64,000 nucleotides of DNA from Mobiluncus curtisii subsp. curtisii ATCC 35241 (GTDB lineage: Bacteria; Actinomycetota; Actinomycetes; Actinomycetales; Actinomycetaceae). Of this stretch, positions 35,964 to 44,386 are shown piece by piece (position 1 is the first letter of the stretch; each line of letters opens with the position of its first letter). The notes under the pieces are model-generated. The model worked only from the letters and a program-made list of their open reading frames with translations. It was not told where the DNA came from and made no database searches. A program made the position numbers and the translations under genes. The DNA lies in contig NZ_GL385912.1 in the NCBI RefSeq assembly GCF_000146285.1, positions 1,061,444 to 1,125,443 on the forward strand. Direction: 5' to 3'.

Positions 35964-36025
35964 TTATCTGATTTGTATGCAATTACCCAGCGCTTTTCCC
36001 GCTGCTTTGCCTAAATACTCAGGAA

Positions 36026-36055
36026 ACTTTCAGGAAAAGACGCTTTCCTGAAAGT
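36026..36055 (-). terminator. hairpin after the fliD-fliS operon
   Basis: A 12-bp perfect inverted repeat (ACTTTCAGGAAA and complement) around a 6-base loop lies about 50 bases past the stop of the last gene. There is no clean T-tract, so termination strength is uncertain. Confidence 0.6.
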
Positions 36056-36102
36056 TCCCCGTGAATGCAAAGAGTCCGTCTCGTTTTAACCGTGGAGTCA
36101 GC

Positions 36103-36441
36103 CTACCCCTCGAAATCTACGTACCGCGGAGTGGGGTCAGATTTATTTTCCGGAGGAATCTTGCGCAACTTATCGCGTTCTTCCCCGGCGCGACGCAGCT
36201 CCTCCTGATTCTTTTTCATGGCAGAACGGACTTTTTTCCCCAAATCGGACAAGTCTTTCTGGACCCGACGCGCCCGCGGCGCCAAGTCCGGAGGCAACGG
36301 TCCGAGCTGCGGAGGCTGCCAACCCGAATCTTCGGGAGGAATCTGACCAGATCTTAACAGCTTCCGATCCTCCACAATCTGCGCTTCGAGCCGATCCAGC
36401 TCGCCCTCCCACCCCGGAGAGTTAACGCGACTAGCCGACAC
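36103..36441 (-). CDS. small charged protein downstream of fliS, possibly chaperone-like
   Basis: This 112-residue hydrophilic protein starts at a GTG at 36441 preceded by GAGG, overlapping the fliS stop by 11 bases. It has two predicted helical segments (WEGELDRLEAQIVEDRKLL and RVQKDLSDLGKKVRSAMKKN) joined by a Pro-rich linker. The position after fliD-fliS is where fliT often lies, but I see no sequence match. Function unknown. Confidence 0.65.
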   Translation of the reverse strand: MSASRVNSPGWEGELDRLEAQIVEDRKLLRSGQIPPEDSGWQPPQLGPLPPDLAPRARRVQKDLSDLGKKVRSAMKKNQEELRRAGEERDKLRKIPPENKSDPTPRYVDFEG

Positions 36442-36877
36442 CCAAATCACCTCGTGAATTGCGCTTGACCTCACCGTTCTTAGCTATCCCCGTAGACTTT
36501 GCTTCCTCCGCCTCCAGCTGTGCTGCTGCCTGTTTCCACGCATCCGCCAGAGGTTCAAATAGCTCCCGAATCTCTTGGGCTTTATCAGCATCGCTCTGCA
36601 CGTTGGCGTTAACCAGCTCTTTCATGGCATACACGTACAGGGCCATTAGACCTTCCGCGCCGTCCCACACATCCATCCGCAAGGACGACATCAACTCGGC
36701 GATAATGTCTTGCGCATGAGTCAGATTTTTATGCGCTTCAACCCGGTTCTGACCGCGCAGGGCTTTTTCAGCCCGCCCGATATCAAGCAGCAGCCGGTCA
36801 TAGAGCATCGTCAGCAACCTGGCTGGTGAAGCGGTGACAATAGAGTCCTGCTGGAACCTATTAATGGCGGTCTGCAT
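36431..36877 (-). CDS. fliS: flagellin export chaperone FliS
   Basis: This 148-residue protein begins MQTAINRFQQDSIVTASPARLLTMLYDRLLLDI, the FliS signature. The helical bundle continues through LMALYVYAMKELVNANV. The ATG at 36877 has GGAGG five bases upstream. FliS keeps flagellin unpolymerised in the cytosol. In Gram-positives it also forms a complex with FliW and flagellin. A charged 25-residue tail follows the core. Confidence 0.95.
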   Translation of the reverse strand: MQTAINRFQQDSIVTASPARLLTMLYDRLLLDIGRAEKALRGQNRVEAHKNLTHAQDIIAELMSSLRMDVWDGAEGLMALYVYAMKELVNANVQSDADKAQEIRELFEPLADAWKQAAAQLEAEEAKSTGIAKNGEVKRNSRGDLGVG

Positions 36878-36973
36878 ACTATCCTCCACTAGAACAAAAA
36901 CTTACCCTTAACCATACTTCGGCTGGGTTAACAATGTCAGAAACCCAGCCGAAGAATGTCAGATTATGCAGTT

Positions 36974-38593
36974 TTACTGGCCTCCCAGCTGAGACAACTG
37001 CCCAGCCAGCCAAGTCTGCTGCTGCTGCATCCGCGCCAGCATCGTTTCCAAAGAGGAATACTGTTTGTACAGCTGCGCCTCTTTACGATCCAGACGATCA
37101 CCGTATTCACTGATGCGATCACGATAGTACGAAACGGTCTTTTGCCGCGACTCGATGGACCTGGTCAACGACCCTTCGGTGAAATCCGAAACCTTGGATG
37201 CGACGTCCCCGACTTTCTTGGCGAACTCCACCATGACCTGCTGGACTTTCTCGGGATTGCTTTCCATGGCCTTTTTAAACTTCTCCGCGTCGAACTTCAA
37301 GTTCACTTGCGAGCCGTGTACCTGACCGTCGGCGCCTTTCTCGACACCACCCGAGAAGCCAACCCCAAACGTGGACAGAGAATAAGTTTGTGACTTGCCC
37401 TCAGCATCCGTGACGGTAATCCCGCTGGAGACGAGCCCCATAATCTTGTTCTTGAGTTCGCGTCCCTCCGAATTACCCAAAGGACCGGCAGCGGTATAGG
37501 TGAAACGCTTATTAGTGGTCGGATCAATGCCTTCTTTGGTGACGCTTTGCATCCCCCGGTTCAAAGTATTCAGGGCATCCGTCAAAGCACCCATCATCTT
37601 TTCCATCTTGCCCGCAGCCACATCGAAGTCCCGCGTAGCATTAACCTTGACGCCTTTTAACAGGGCATCGGTATAGAGCGGAGTACCGTCGGGGTTGGTC
37701 TTTTGCACCACATTGGACAAGTCAATTTTGACGTGGTCCATAATCTGAATCTCGTTCGAGCCGTAAGTGCGTTCTTGACCGAGCAGACGAATCTTGGCAT
37801 CCGAAGATTGATGGATGATGTTCAAAGCCTGTTCCTGAACGCCGGTATTCCTCACGGCGGCAGCCAAAGCGGCGGCATCCTCGTAAACATAATGAGCCGA
37901 GTTAGTGGCAGCGTCCGTCTTGGACGTCTTGGCATTCAGTCCCAGACCCTGCGTAATGTCACCGGCGAAAATCTTAAAGTCGCCCTTGTCGGCACCGGTC
38001 TCTTTCCCGGTAATCTGAAGCACGTATTTGCCCGTCCCGTCGGGATTATCACCGACACGCACTGACGTGGCGCTGATTCCCGAATCGGAAGCCGCATTAA
38101 TCGCCCGCGCAAACGCCGGAGCGGTGGCTGAAGACGGAGAAATCGTGGTGATTTTGTCTCCAATCATGATGGAAATCTTGGGCGGCTCACCTTTCGCCTT
38201 AGCGGCGTCATAGAGATTCTTGACACCGTCCAAATCCAAAGTCGCCTGCTTCGACTTCGCGACCTGCAAGACATCGAATTCGACCGAGCCAACCTGGGCT
38301 CCAGGAGTAGTGGTCACTCCTACCATCGGATCGGATGATGTCGCCTTAGCAGCTTCCCAAATCTCGGCAGTATCAAAACGGACGCTTTCTTTGCTAGCAC
38401 GCCCGTAGACGTCCCAAGCAGCCCGCTTGATATTAGAAAACTTAGTATTCATAGTCTGCAGGGATTGAACTTGAGACTTGTACTCATTTTGTTTTGACTC
38501 AAGTTTCCGCAGCGGAACCTGTTCCAGCATCATCAATTGCTTGACGATGCCCTGAGTATTGAACCCACCCAGTCCGGGGATTGAAATTCCCAT
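36974..38593 (-). CDS. fliD: flagellar filament cap protein FliD
   Basis: This 539-residue protein starts at an ATG with GGAAGGAG upstream. The N-terminus SIPGLGGFNTQGIVKQLMMLEQVPL fits the FliD domain, and the C-terminus has coiled coils (RSIESRQKTVSYYRDRISEYGDRLDRKEAQLYKQYSSLE). FliD caps the growing filament and helps flagellin fold. It precedes fliS. Confidence 0.94.
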   Translation of the reverse strand: MGISIPGLGGFNTQGIVKQLMMLEQVPLRKLESKQNEYKSQVQSLQTMNTKFSNIKRAAWDVYGRASKESVRFDTAEIWEAAKATSSDPMVGVTTTPGAQVGSVEFDVLQVAKSKQATLDLDGVKNLYDAAKAKGEPPKISIMIGDKITTISPSSATAPAFARAINAASDSGISATSVRVGDNPDGTGKYVLQITGKETGADKGDFKIFAGDITQGLGLNAKTSKTDAATNSAHYVYEDAAALAAAVRNTGVQEQALNIIHQSSDAKIRLLGQERTYGSNEIQIMDHVKIDLSNVVQKTNPDGTPLYTDALLKGVKVNATRDFDVAAGKMEKMMGALTDALNTLNRGMQSVTKEGIDPTTNKRFTYTAAGPLGNSEGRELKNKIMGLVSSGITVTDAEGKSQTYSLSTFGVGFSGGVEKGADGQVHGSQVNLKFDAEKFKKAMESNPEKVQQVMVEFAKKVGDVASKVSDFTEGSLTRSIESRQKTVSYYRDRISEYGDRLDRKEAQLYKQYSSLETMLARMQQQQTWLAGQLSQLGGQ

Positions 38594-38727
38594 GATGTGC
38601 TCCTTCCATGGAATAAGGGTGTCATCCCATCCTGAGATAACGCCGAGGCTCAGGACGCCGACCGGCATCCCACTGACACTACCTCACGCTTAATCATCGG
38701 TGATTAGGAGCGAAATTTAAGGAGAAA

Positions 38728-40029
38728 TTATTTTTTTCTGCGGTTCTGACGCGCCGCAGCCCGCATATTTTGTTGCCGAATGGATAATCCTCCCAGGTAG
38801 GAGGTGGTCGGTGGGGTTGGGGGTTTTTCTTCCTCTGCCGGTGGTTCGACAGCAGTTTTGACGCCAGGAGAGCGGGCTTTGTCTTTACTTTTAGGTTTCT
38901 GCGATTCTGCGGCGGCGCGTTTAGCCTCTTGCTCCGCTTCGATGCGGGCTTTTGCTTGCGCCGTGCCACGGGCGTGACCAGCCAGGAAGCTCTCGGTGGA
39001 AGTGCCCTGCAGGTCCGCGGTAACGGGCTTTCCCTCCCCGTCCTCACGGCGAGACGAACCCGCCGATTGCCCGGACGAAACTTGTGACAGAGAATCACGC
39101 AGAGACGACGAACGGGGGCGGGGAACCCCGGAAGCATCCCGCGGGCGACCCCGTGCTGACGAGGAACTGGGAGGTGGAATCAGCGTGTCCTCTATCTCCA
39201 GGTCCGGGTCTGCGTCTCGTCGCAACATCTCATCGGCGTGATCTTCAATCTTTTGGAAGTAGCTCTCGCGACGTTTCTTAACGATGCCGGTGACTTCCTC
39301 ATTTTCTTCCGCAGCTGTTTCCGGATCGAGGTGGCGGTTCATCCCCTCACGCATCAGGGTGAGAGCTTCCGAACGAAGCTGCGACACGCGAGATTGGGTC
39401 ACGCCTAACTCATCTGCCACGTCCTGAATGGGACGCTCCTCAAAAAAGACCTGTTCCACCACGTAACGCAGGCGCTGCGGGAGCGCTCGAACCGACGCGT
39501 GTAAATACACCAAGCGTTCGTCATCCAGCAGGGTGTCCTCCGGGGAGGGGCTTTCGTCAGGCAACTCCAGGGAGCGCTCGTCTTCACTACCAACAGGCGC
39601 ATCCATAGAGACAACACGACGAGCCGCGTCTTGCTGGGCGGACTCGACCGACTCCACATCCACCCCCAGAGCCGAAGCGAGTTCCTCTTTCGTGGGGGCA
39701 CGTCCCGCCGCAGCAGTGAGGGTAGAGGTCATTTCTTCCAGTTGCTTGGTGCGCTGGCGCGCCCCGCGCGTCGCCCAGTCCATAGAACGCAGTTCATCCA
39801 GCATGGCTCCGCGGATACGGTAGATTGCGTAGCGATGAAAGGGTACCCCGGTCGCGGAATCGTAAGAATTAGCGGCTTGCACCAGAGCCAAAGAACCCGC
39901 CGAAGCGAGGTCCTCACGCTGCACAAAAGACGGCACACGGCGTAATAACTCCGCGACTTGGTAACCAACCAAGGGGAGGTTATTTTCAATTAGTTCATTG
40001 CGGTTCACTTCACCGAGTGAATCCTCCAC
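38728..40029 (-). CDS. fliA: FliA/WhiG-type sigma factor with long C-terminal tail
   Basis: The 433 residues start at GTG 40029 with GAGGAG upstream. Sigma region 2 (VQREDLASAGSLALVQAANSYD and FHRYAIYRIRGAMLDELRSMDW), region 3 (APTKEELASALGV) and region 4 with helix-turn-helix (RPIQDVADELGVTQSRVSQLRSEA, 199-222) are typical of sigma-28. The canonical protein would end near residue 240. Here about 195 charged, Ser/Arg/Pro-rich residues follow, ending in a basic GLSIRQQNMRAAARQNRRKK tail. It should drive late flagellar promoters (inference). Confidence 0.88.
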   Translation of the reverse strand: MEDSLGEVNRNELIENNLPLVGYQVAELLRRVPSFVQREDLASAGSLALVQAANSYDSATGVPFHRYAIYRIRGAMLDELRSMDWATRGARQRTKQLEEMTSTLTAAAGRAPTKEELASALGVDVESVESAQQDAARRVVSMDAPVGSEDERSLELPDESPSPEDTLLDDERLVYLHASVRALPQRLRYVVEQVFFEERPIQDVADELGVTQSRVSQLRSEALTLMREGMNRHLDPETAAEENEEVTGIVKKRRESYFQKIEDHADEMLRRDADPDLEIEDTLIPPPSSSSARGRPRDASGVPRPRSSSLRDSLSQVSSGQSAGSSRREDGEGKPVTADLQGTSTESFLAGHARGTAQAKARIEAEQEAKRAAAESQKPKSKDKARSPGVKTAVEPPAEEEKPPTPPTTSYLGGLSIRQQNMRAAARQNRRKK

Positions 40030-40209
40030 CGTGTCTCTCCTCAGAAAAAATCGCAGGTGCAGTCCAAATTAGTTTACCTTTTTAAACCATTTAATTAGCG
40101 ATAGATTAATGAGTAATCGGCAGGTTTGAGCGATTGGCAATTTTGCCGGTAAGTTTAGCTAAAGAGCTGTCCAACACTGACGATGGGCGGGACCGAGGAG
40201 GAGAGTGCC

Positions 40210-40695
40210 ATGTCATTAGACGCATTATCACGTCAACTGTGGAAACAACGTGAAACTCTGGAGGTCATGCTGTTCAAGCTGGAGGAAGAACGTTTAATCA
40301 CTGCCACCGCCTCGTCCCGATGGTTGCCTCGCGCCACCCGTGAGCTGGAAGCCGTCATTGCGCAAGCCCAGACGATAGAACTGGAACGTTCCATGGAATC
40401 CGAAGCCGTGGCAGTCGACTTGGGACTGCCCCCCGACGCCTCCCTGAAAGAAATCGCCGCGGCAGCCGAAGAACCGTGGCAGACCCTGCTGAACCAACAC
40501 CGCGAAGCCCTCATCTCCCTGACTTCTGAAATTGCCGATATGTCCCAGGCAAATCAGGAAGTCTTGTCCTCCCTGCAGCGCGCCACCCAAGAAACCCTGA
40601 TGAGTATGCAGGACACCGAAGAAGTCTACGGTGAAGACGGCGGAATCCACGTTTCGGGAACTGGCGAATCCACCATCCTCGACACCTCAATGTAA
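40210..40695 (+). CDS. flgN: FlgN-type flagellar chaperone
   Basis: This 161-residue all-helical protein (MSLDALSRQLWKQRETLEVMLFKLEEERLI) precedes flgK, the usual FlgN place. FlgN escorts FlgK and FlgL to the export gate. The ATG at 40210 follows GAGGAGGAGAG. It is the first gene of the plus-strand operon, divergent from the sigma factor across 180 bases. The family is weakly conserved, so context is important to the call. Confidence 0.85.
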   Translation: MSLDALSRQLWKQRETLEVMLFKLEEERLITATASSRWLPRATRELEAVIAQAQTIELERSMESEAVAVDLGLPPDASLKEIAAAAEEPWQTLLNQHREALISLTSEIADMSQANQEVLSSLQRATQETLMSMQDTEEVYGEDGGIHVSGTGESTILDTSM

Positions 40696-40821
40696 GAACA
40701 AGCGCGCGGGGGTTTTGGAAAAATTCTCATATCCGAGCCTTTCACGCCGATGGGCTTAAACGCGGACGCGAGAAGCGTCACCAAGATTTAGTAAGCACTC
40801 GGCTCGAGAAAGGACATTCCG

Positions 40822-42885
40822 ATGGGTTCAACGTTTTCTTCGCTGAACGCCGGATTGACCGGTCTTTACGCAGCCCAACGTCTCATTGAGGTTTCCGGGC
40901 AAAACATCAACAATATGAACACTCCCGGATACACGCGCCAGCGCGTCGAGCAACGCGCTCTGGGTATCGGTTCGGAACCGTCAGTCTTTGCTGGTTCCGT
41001 ACCGCAAGGCGGTGGCGTAGAGATTACTCGTATCCGCCGACTGGACGATTTTTTCTTGGACGCAAAACTGCGTTTAGAAACCGGTCGCGCTGCCGGCACC
41101 AAAGAAACCAGCGAGGCATGGAAAGGCATCGAGTCCGCAATGGACGAACTGGGACGCATGTCGGTATCCGATTCCATGCGCACCTTCTTTAAGTCCTGGG
41201 GAGACGTCAATAACAACTCCGATAACCGCGGAGCGCGCGCCAGCACTCTGGGTGCCGCGGAAGCCCTGGTCACCAATATTAAAACCGGCTACACGCACAT
41301 TAACGACTTGTGGAAAAACGGGCGCGAACAGCTCGACGCATTAGTGGCAGACTTGAACACCACGATGGATTCTGTCCAAAAGCTAAACGATCGCATCCGC
41401 AAGACTACGGTATCTGGCGGTAACGCTAGCGGTGCGGTCAACCACTTGAAAGACGAGCGCGATCAGCTGATTATGCACATTTCGAAGCTGACCGGCGCGA
41501 CCGTGCGGCAGGGTTACTCGGTGTACACAAAAGAAAACGCTCCTCACCCCAGTATGATTGGTCAAGCCTACGAGGACGGCACCGTGGAAGTCATGCTCGG
41601 CGGGAACTCCCTGGTCGGCAAGGACTACGTGAACCACTTTGAGGTGGAAGGCGCCCGCGATATGGCGGGTATTGACGCGGCTCCGCGGGACAAGTACAAG
41701 GCTGCGGTTGACGCCCTGAAAGCCGGTGGTAAGGATATCACTGCAACGTTTGAATACCACGGTCAAAAAATTCAGAAGTATCAAGCGCACGTGCAGCGTT
41801 ACGAAGTCGGCGACGAGATTTTGAAGCCCGACGGCAGTAAGAAGAAGTTAGACTCCGGCGATTCCGAAGTCGGTACCAAGTACGTGGCGTTTTACGACAT
41901 GGAAGATGTCCAGAAGGGCACGAAGAAGCTGAAAGAAGCCAAAGTAGAAAAGACCGAGCAGGGCTTTACCGAATTCACTTTCATGAAGGACGAGGGTCCA
42001 GCACGGTTACGCTGGGAACTGGGGGGTCACGTGGTCGCCATCGAAGATGGCACCATCGGCGGGTTAATGCAAAACCTGAAACCGGCTCAGTTCCCCGGAG
42101 TCTCGGGCACGATTGGCAGCGGCGGAGCTTGGGCAGAAACCGGCAAGCTCTACAATGACTTGGCGACCAACCTGGCTGATGAAATTAACGGAATTCATGC
42201 CAACAACGTGGGTCAAAAGCTCCCCGACGGTTCCACAGGAAACAACAACACCAAGACCCTGGTAACCAAGGAAACCAAGTTCTACAAAGTAGACTTGACC
42301 AAACCCGTAAATGACCGAGACCGCATGCAAGAGCTAACTGGAGAGACTCTAAAGCGTATCGACTTTAAAACTGAGGAAGCCTACGATACGGCGGTTAAAC
42401 AGAAAGTCGCCAAATTGGAAAAAGACCATCAAGGCTCCGGCATTGTGTACGAAAACGTGAAAGAAGACGGCGGAGACTTCTTTAAGTTCGCCGCTACCGA
42501 TAATAAACTGCCCGCCGCCATGCGTCTGTCCGTCGCCGTCAAAGACCCCCAGATGATTGCCGCCGGTCAGTACGTCAACGGGGTCTATGACGGCTCAGTT
42601 TCCCTGGCTTTGGGCAACCGTCAAGACGCGCCGACCTCGGCAATGAACGAATGGTCCAAGTCAGTGGTGGACATCGGGGTGCACGCCAAGGGTGCCGATG
42701 ACAAGCACACTCTGGCAGAGCAAACGCGCCAGATTGCTGAACAGCAGCAAAAGTCGCAGAGCTCCGTTGATATGAATGAAGAAGTAATTAACCTGATACA
42801 GGGTCAGCACGCCTACGCGGGCGCAGCACGCATCATGAGTACCGTAAACTCGATGCTTGAGGCCCTCATCAACATAGGTAGGTGA
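40822..42885 (+). CDS. flgK: hook-filament junction protein FlgK
   Basis: This 687-residue protein starts FSSLNAGLTGLYAAQRLIEVSGQNINNMNTPGYTRQ, the family signature, and ends EEVINLIQGQHAYAGAARIMSTVNSMLEALINIGR. It forms the first hook-filament junction zone. AAAGGAC lies before the ATG. Confidence 0.96.
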   Translation: MGSTFSSLNAGLTGLYAAQRLIEVSGQNINNMNTPGYTRQRVEQRALGIGSEPSVFAGSVPQGGGVEITRIRRLDDFFLDAKLRLETGRAAGTKETSEAWKGIESAMDELGRMSVSDSMRTFFKSWGDVNNNSDNRGARASTLGAAEALVTNIKTGYTHINDLWKNGREQLDALVADLNTTMDSVQKLNDRIRKTTVSGGNASGAVNHLKDERDQLIMHISKLTGATVRQGYSVYTKENAPHPSMIGQAYEDGTVEVMLGGNSLVGKDYVNHFEVEGARDMAGIDAAPRDKYKAAVDALKAGGKDITATFEYHGQKIQKYQAHVQRYEVGDEILKPDGSKKKLDSGDSEVGTKYVAFYDMEDVQKGTKKLKEAKVEKTEQGFTEFTFMKDEGPARLRWELGGHVVAIEDGTIGGLMQNLKPAQFPGVSGTIGSGGAWAETGKLYNDLATNLADEINGIHANNVGQKLPDGSTGNNNTKTLVTKETKFYKVDLTKPVNDRDRMQELTGETLKRIDFKTEEAYDTAVKQKVAKLEKDHQGSGIVYENVKEDGGDFFKFAATDNKLPAAMRLSVAVKDPQMIAAGQYVNGVYDGSVSLALGNRQDAPTSAMNEWSKSVVDIGVHAKGADDKHTLAEQTRQIAEQQQKSQSSVDMNEEVINLIQGQHAYAGAARIMSTVNSMLEALINIGR

Positions 42886-42890
42886 CAGAC

Positions 42891-43874
42891 ATGATTACCC
42901 GCATGACAACCTCTATGATGGCTGGCACTACGCTGTCCACGATTCAACGCAACTTTAACCGGCTGGCTGATGCCAACAAGAAACTGTCCTCCGGTAAACG
43001 CATGTCTTTTGCCTCCGACGATCCGGCGTCTTCCGTCTCTTCCATGCGCCTGCGCAAGGAGCTGGCAGCGACCGAACAGTACAAGCGCAACATCAGTGAC
43101 GCGAACTCCTGGCTGGCGACTTCGGATGCTGCTATGCAATCCGTCGCGGAACGGTACACGGAAGCCCGCACTTTGCTGATTAACTCCATTGACGGAGCTT
43201 TGGGAAGTCAATCCCAAGGTGCGCTAGCAGCTCAGTTGCGCAAGGTAGCCGAATCCATCATGTCGCAAGCTAACGCGACCTACCTGGGTCGCACCGTTTT
43301 TGCCGGGAACTCTGACAAAGGTCTGGTGTTCAAAACTGGCTCTGACGGGCACGACACAATTTTCCTCGCCGCCGAAAAAGACGAAATCACCGCCAAGACT
43401 GTCGATCGCCGCATCGACGCGGACACGACCGTGCAAGCCAACCTAGACGGTAACAAGCTCTTTGGCACCGGCACTATTAAGTGGGACGATAACGACAAAA
43501 CCAAGCTGGATACGGATAACAACCCGTCAGTCATGAACCTCTTGGTTGAGGCTGCCAAAATCTTGGAATCTCCGACCGGTCCGTCGGGTGACAATCGCTC
43601 AAAGATTGAGTCTATCCAAAAGGAACTGACCGAACGGTTCGCAAAACTACAGGAGGCTCAATCCGCAGTCGGCGCCCGGCACAAGCAGGTTTTGGAGGCC
43701 CAAGAAAATGTGATTTTTGACCTGGAACAGGTCAAAGGTCAGATTTCATCCGTAGAAGACATTGACATTCTCAGCGCCACGATTGACATGTCCTTGGCTT
43801 CCATGGCTTATCAATCATCCCTGGGTTCAACTCAGCGTGTCGTGCAACCAACTTTGTTAGACTACTTACGATGA
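42891..43874 (+). CDS. flgL: hook-filament junction protein FlgL
   Basis: This 327-residue flagellin-like protein has MITRMTTSMMAGTTLSTIQRNFNRLADANKKLSSGKR and SFASDDPASSVSSMRLRKEL at the N-terminus, and a matching C-terminal helix SATIDMSLASMAYQSSLGSTQRV. The ATG at 42891 follows TAGGTG; a GTG at 42882 is an alternative start. It has the same N-terminal pattern as flagellin, but context and divergence favour FlgL. Confidence 0.94.
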   Translation: MITRMTTSMMAGTTLSTIQRNFNRLADANKKLSSGKRMSFASDDPASSVSSMRLRKELAATEQYKRNISDANSWLATSDAAMQSVAERYTEARTLLINSIDGALGSQSQGALAAQLRKVAESIMSQANATYLGRTVFAGNSDKGLVFKTGSDGHDTIFLAAEKDEITAKTVDRRIDADTTVQANLDGNKLFGTGTIKWDDNDKTKLDTDNNPSVMNLLVEAAKILESPTGPSGDNRSKIESIQKELTERFAKLQEAQSAVGARHKQVLEAQENVIFDLEQVKGQISSVEDIDILSATIDMSLASMAYQSSLGSTQRVVQPTLLDYLR

Positions 43875-44323
43875 GCACCAACGACGAAGTTACCGAAAAC
43901 ACTGAAAACGCCGGCGATGGCGAGGATTTTCCGACCCTCAAAATCCGCATGGTACGTCCCATGCCAGGTCTGGAGACGCACCTGGATTTCAGTCTCTCTG
44001 CGGTTGATGAAACTGGAGTCTTGTGGACTTTGAAGTCCATAATTGACCCTAATGTGCGCCTGTTCGCGGTTCCCCCGGTGGCGTTCTTTGACGGTTACAC
44101 TCCCCTGATTCCCTCCTCCGCGCGGGAACGCATCGAGATGAAAGAGGGCGAGGAACCCTTTATTCTGGTCATCGTCCACCCGGCATCCGGTTCGTATCCC
44201 CACACGGCAAACCTGCTGGCACCCCTGGTGATTAATCCAGAAAACATGAGTGCGATACAGGTTGTCCTCGAGGATCAAGACTGGCCCCTCCAGGCTCCCA
44301 TCGGGGATCCCAAGGAAGCCTAA
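43871..44323 (+). CDS. fliW: flagellar assembly factor FliW
   Basis: This 150-residue protein has LWTLKSIIDPNVRLFAVPP, then GEEPFILVIVHPASGS and TANLLAPLVINPENMSAIQVVLED, the FliW core. FliW binds flagellin and antagonises CsrA, coupling filament export to translation. It overlaps flgL by four bases. The N-terminal 20 residues are acidic and longer than usual. Confidence 0.93.
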   Translation: MSTNDEVTENTENAGDGEDFPTLKIRMVRPMPGLETHLDFSLSAVDETGVLWTLKSIIDPNVRLFAVPPVAFFDGYTPLIPSSARERIEMKEGEEPFILVIVHPASGSYPHTANLLAPLVINPENMSAIQVVLEDQDWPLQAPIGDPKEA

Positions 44324-44345
44324 GATTTCCGTACCACGATAAACC

Positions 44346-44386
44346 GATAGCGCCCCGACGCAAGCCGTGGCGCTATCACGATTTTT
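44346..44386. terminator. terminator between fliW and purD
   Basis: A 9-bp stem (GATAGCGCC / GGCGCTATC) is followed by ATTTTT, placed between the convergent ends of fliW and purD. It can serve fliW on the plus strand, and possibly purD in reverse. Confidence 0.75.

Larger units (their letters stand above)
35300..36102. other. long A+T-rich control region upstream of flgB
   Basis: This roughly 800-base stretch is markedly richer in A+T than the flanking genes and has no credible gene on either strand. It contains a perfect CRP/GlxR-type palindrome (35948-35963), a second dyad (35556-35569), a GCCGATAC sigma-28-like -10 box (minus strand, 35400-35407, without a good -35) and a terminator-like hairpin at the far end. 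It presumably carries the main promoter or promoters of the 32-kb flgB operon. Confidence 0.7.

Noticed and set aside
40145..40152. Sigma-28-like -10 box GCCGGTAA before flgN
   Set aside because: The -10 matches 7 of 8 positions, but the region 19 bases upstream does not resemble the -35 element, so I did not list it as a promoter.
42891..43874. Possible flagellin
   Set aside because: It shares the flagellin-like N-terminal helix, but gene order (flgK-x-fliW) and the sequence fit FlgL.
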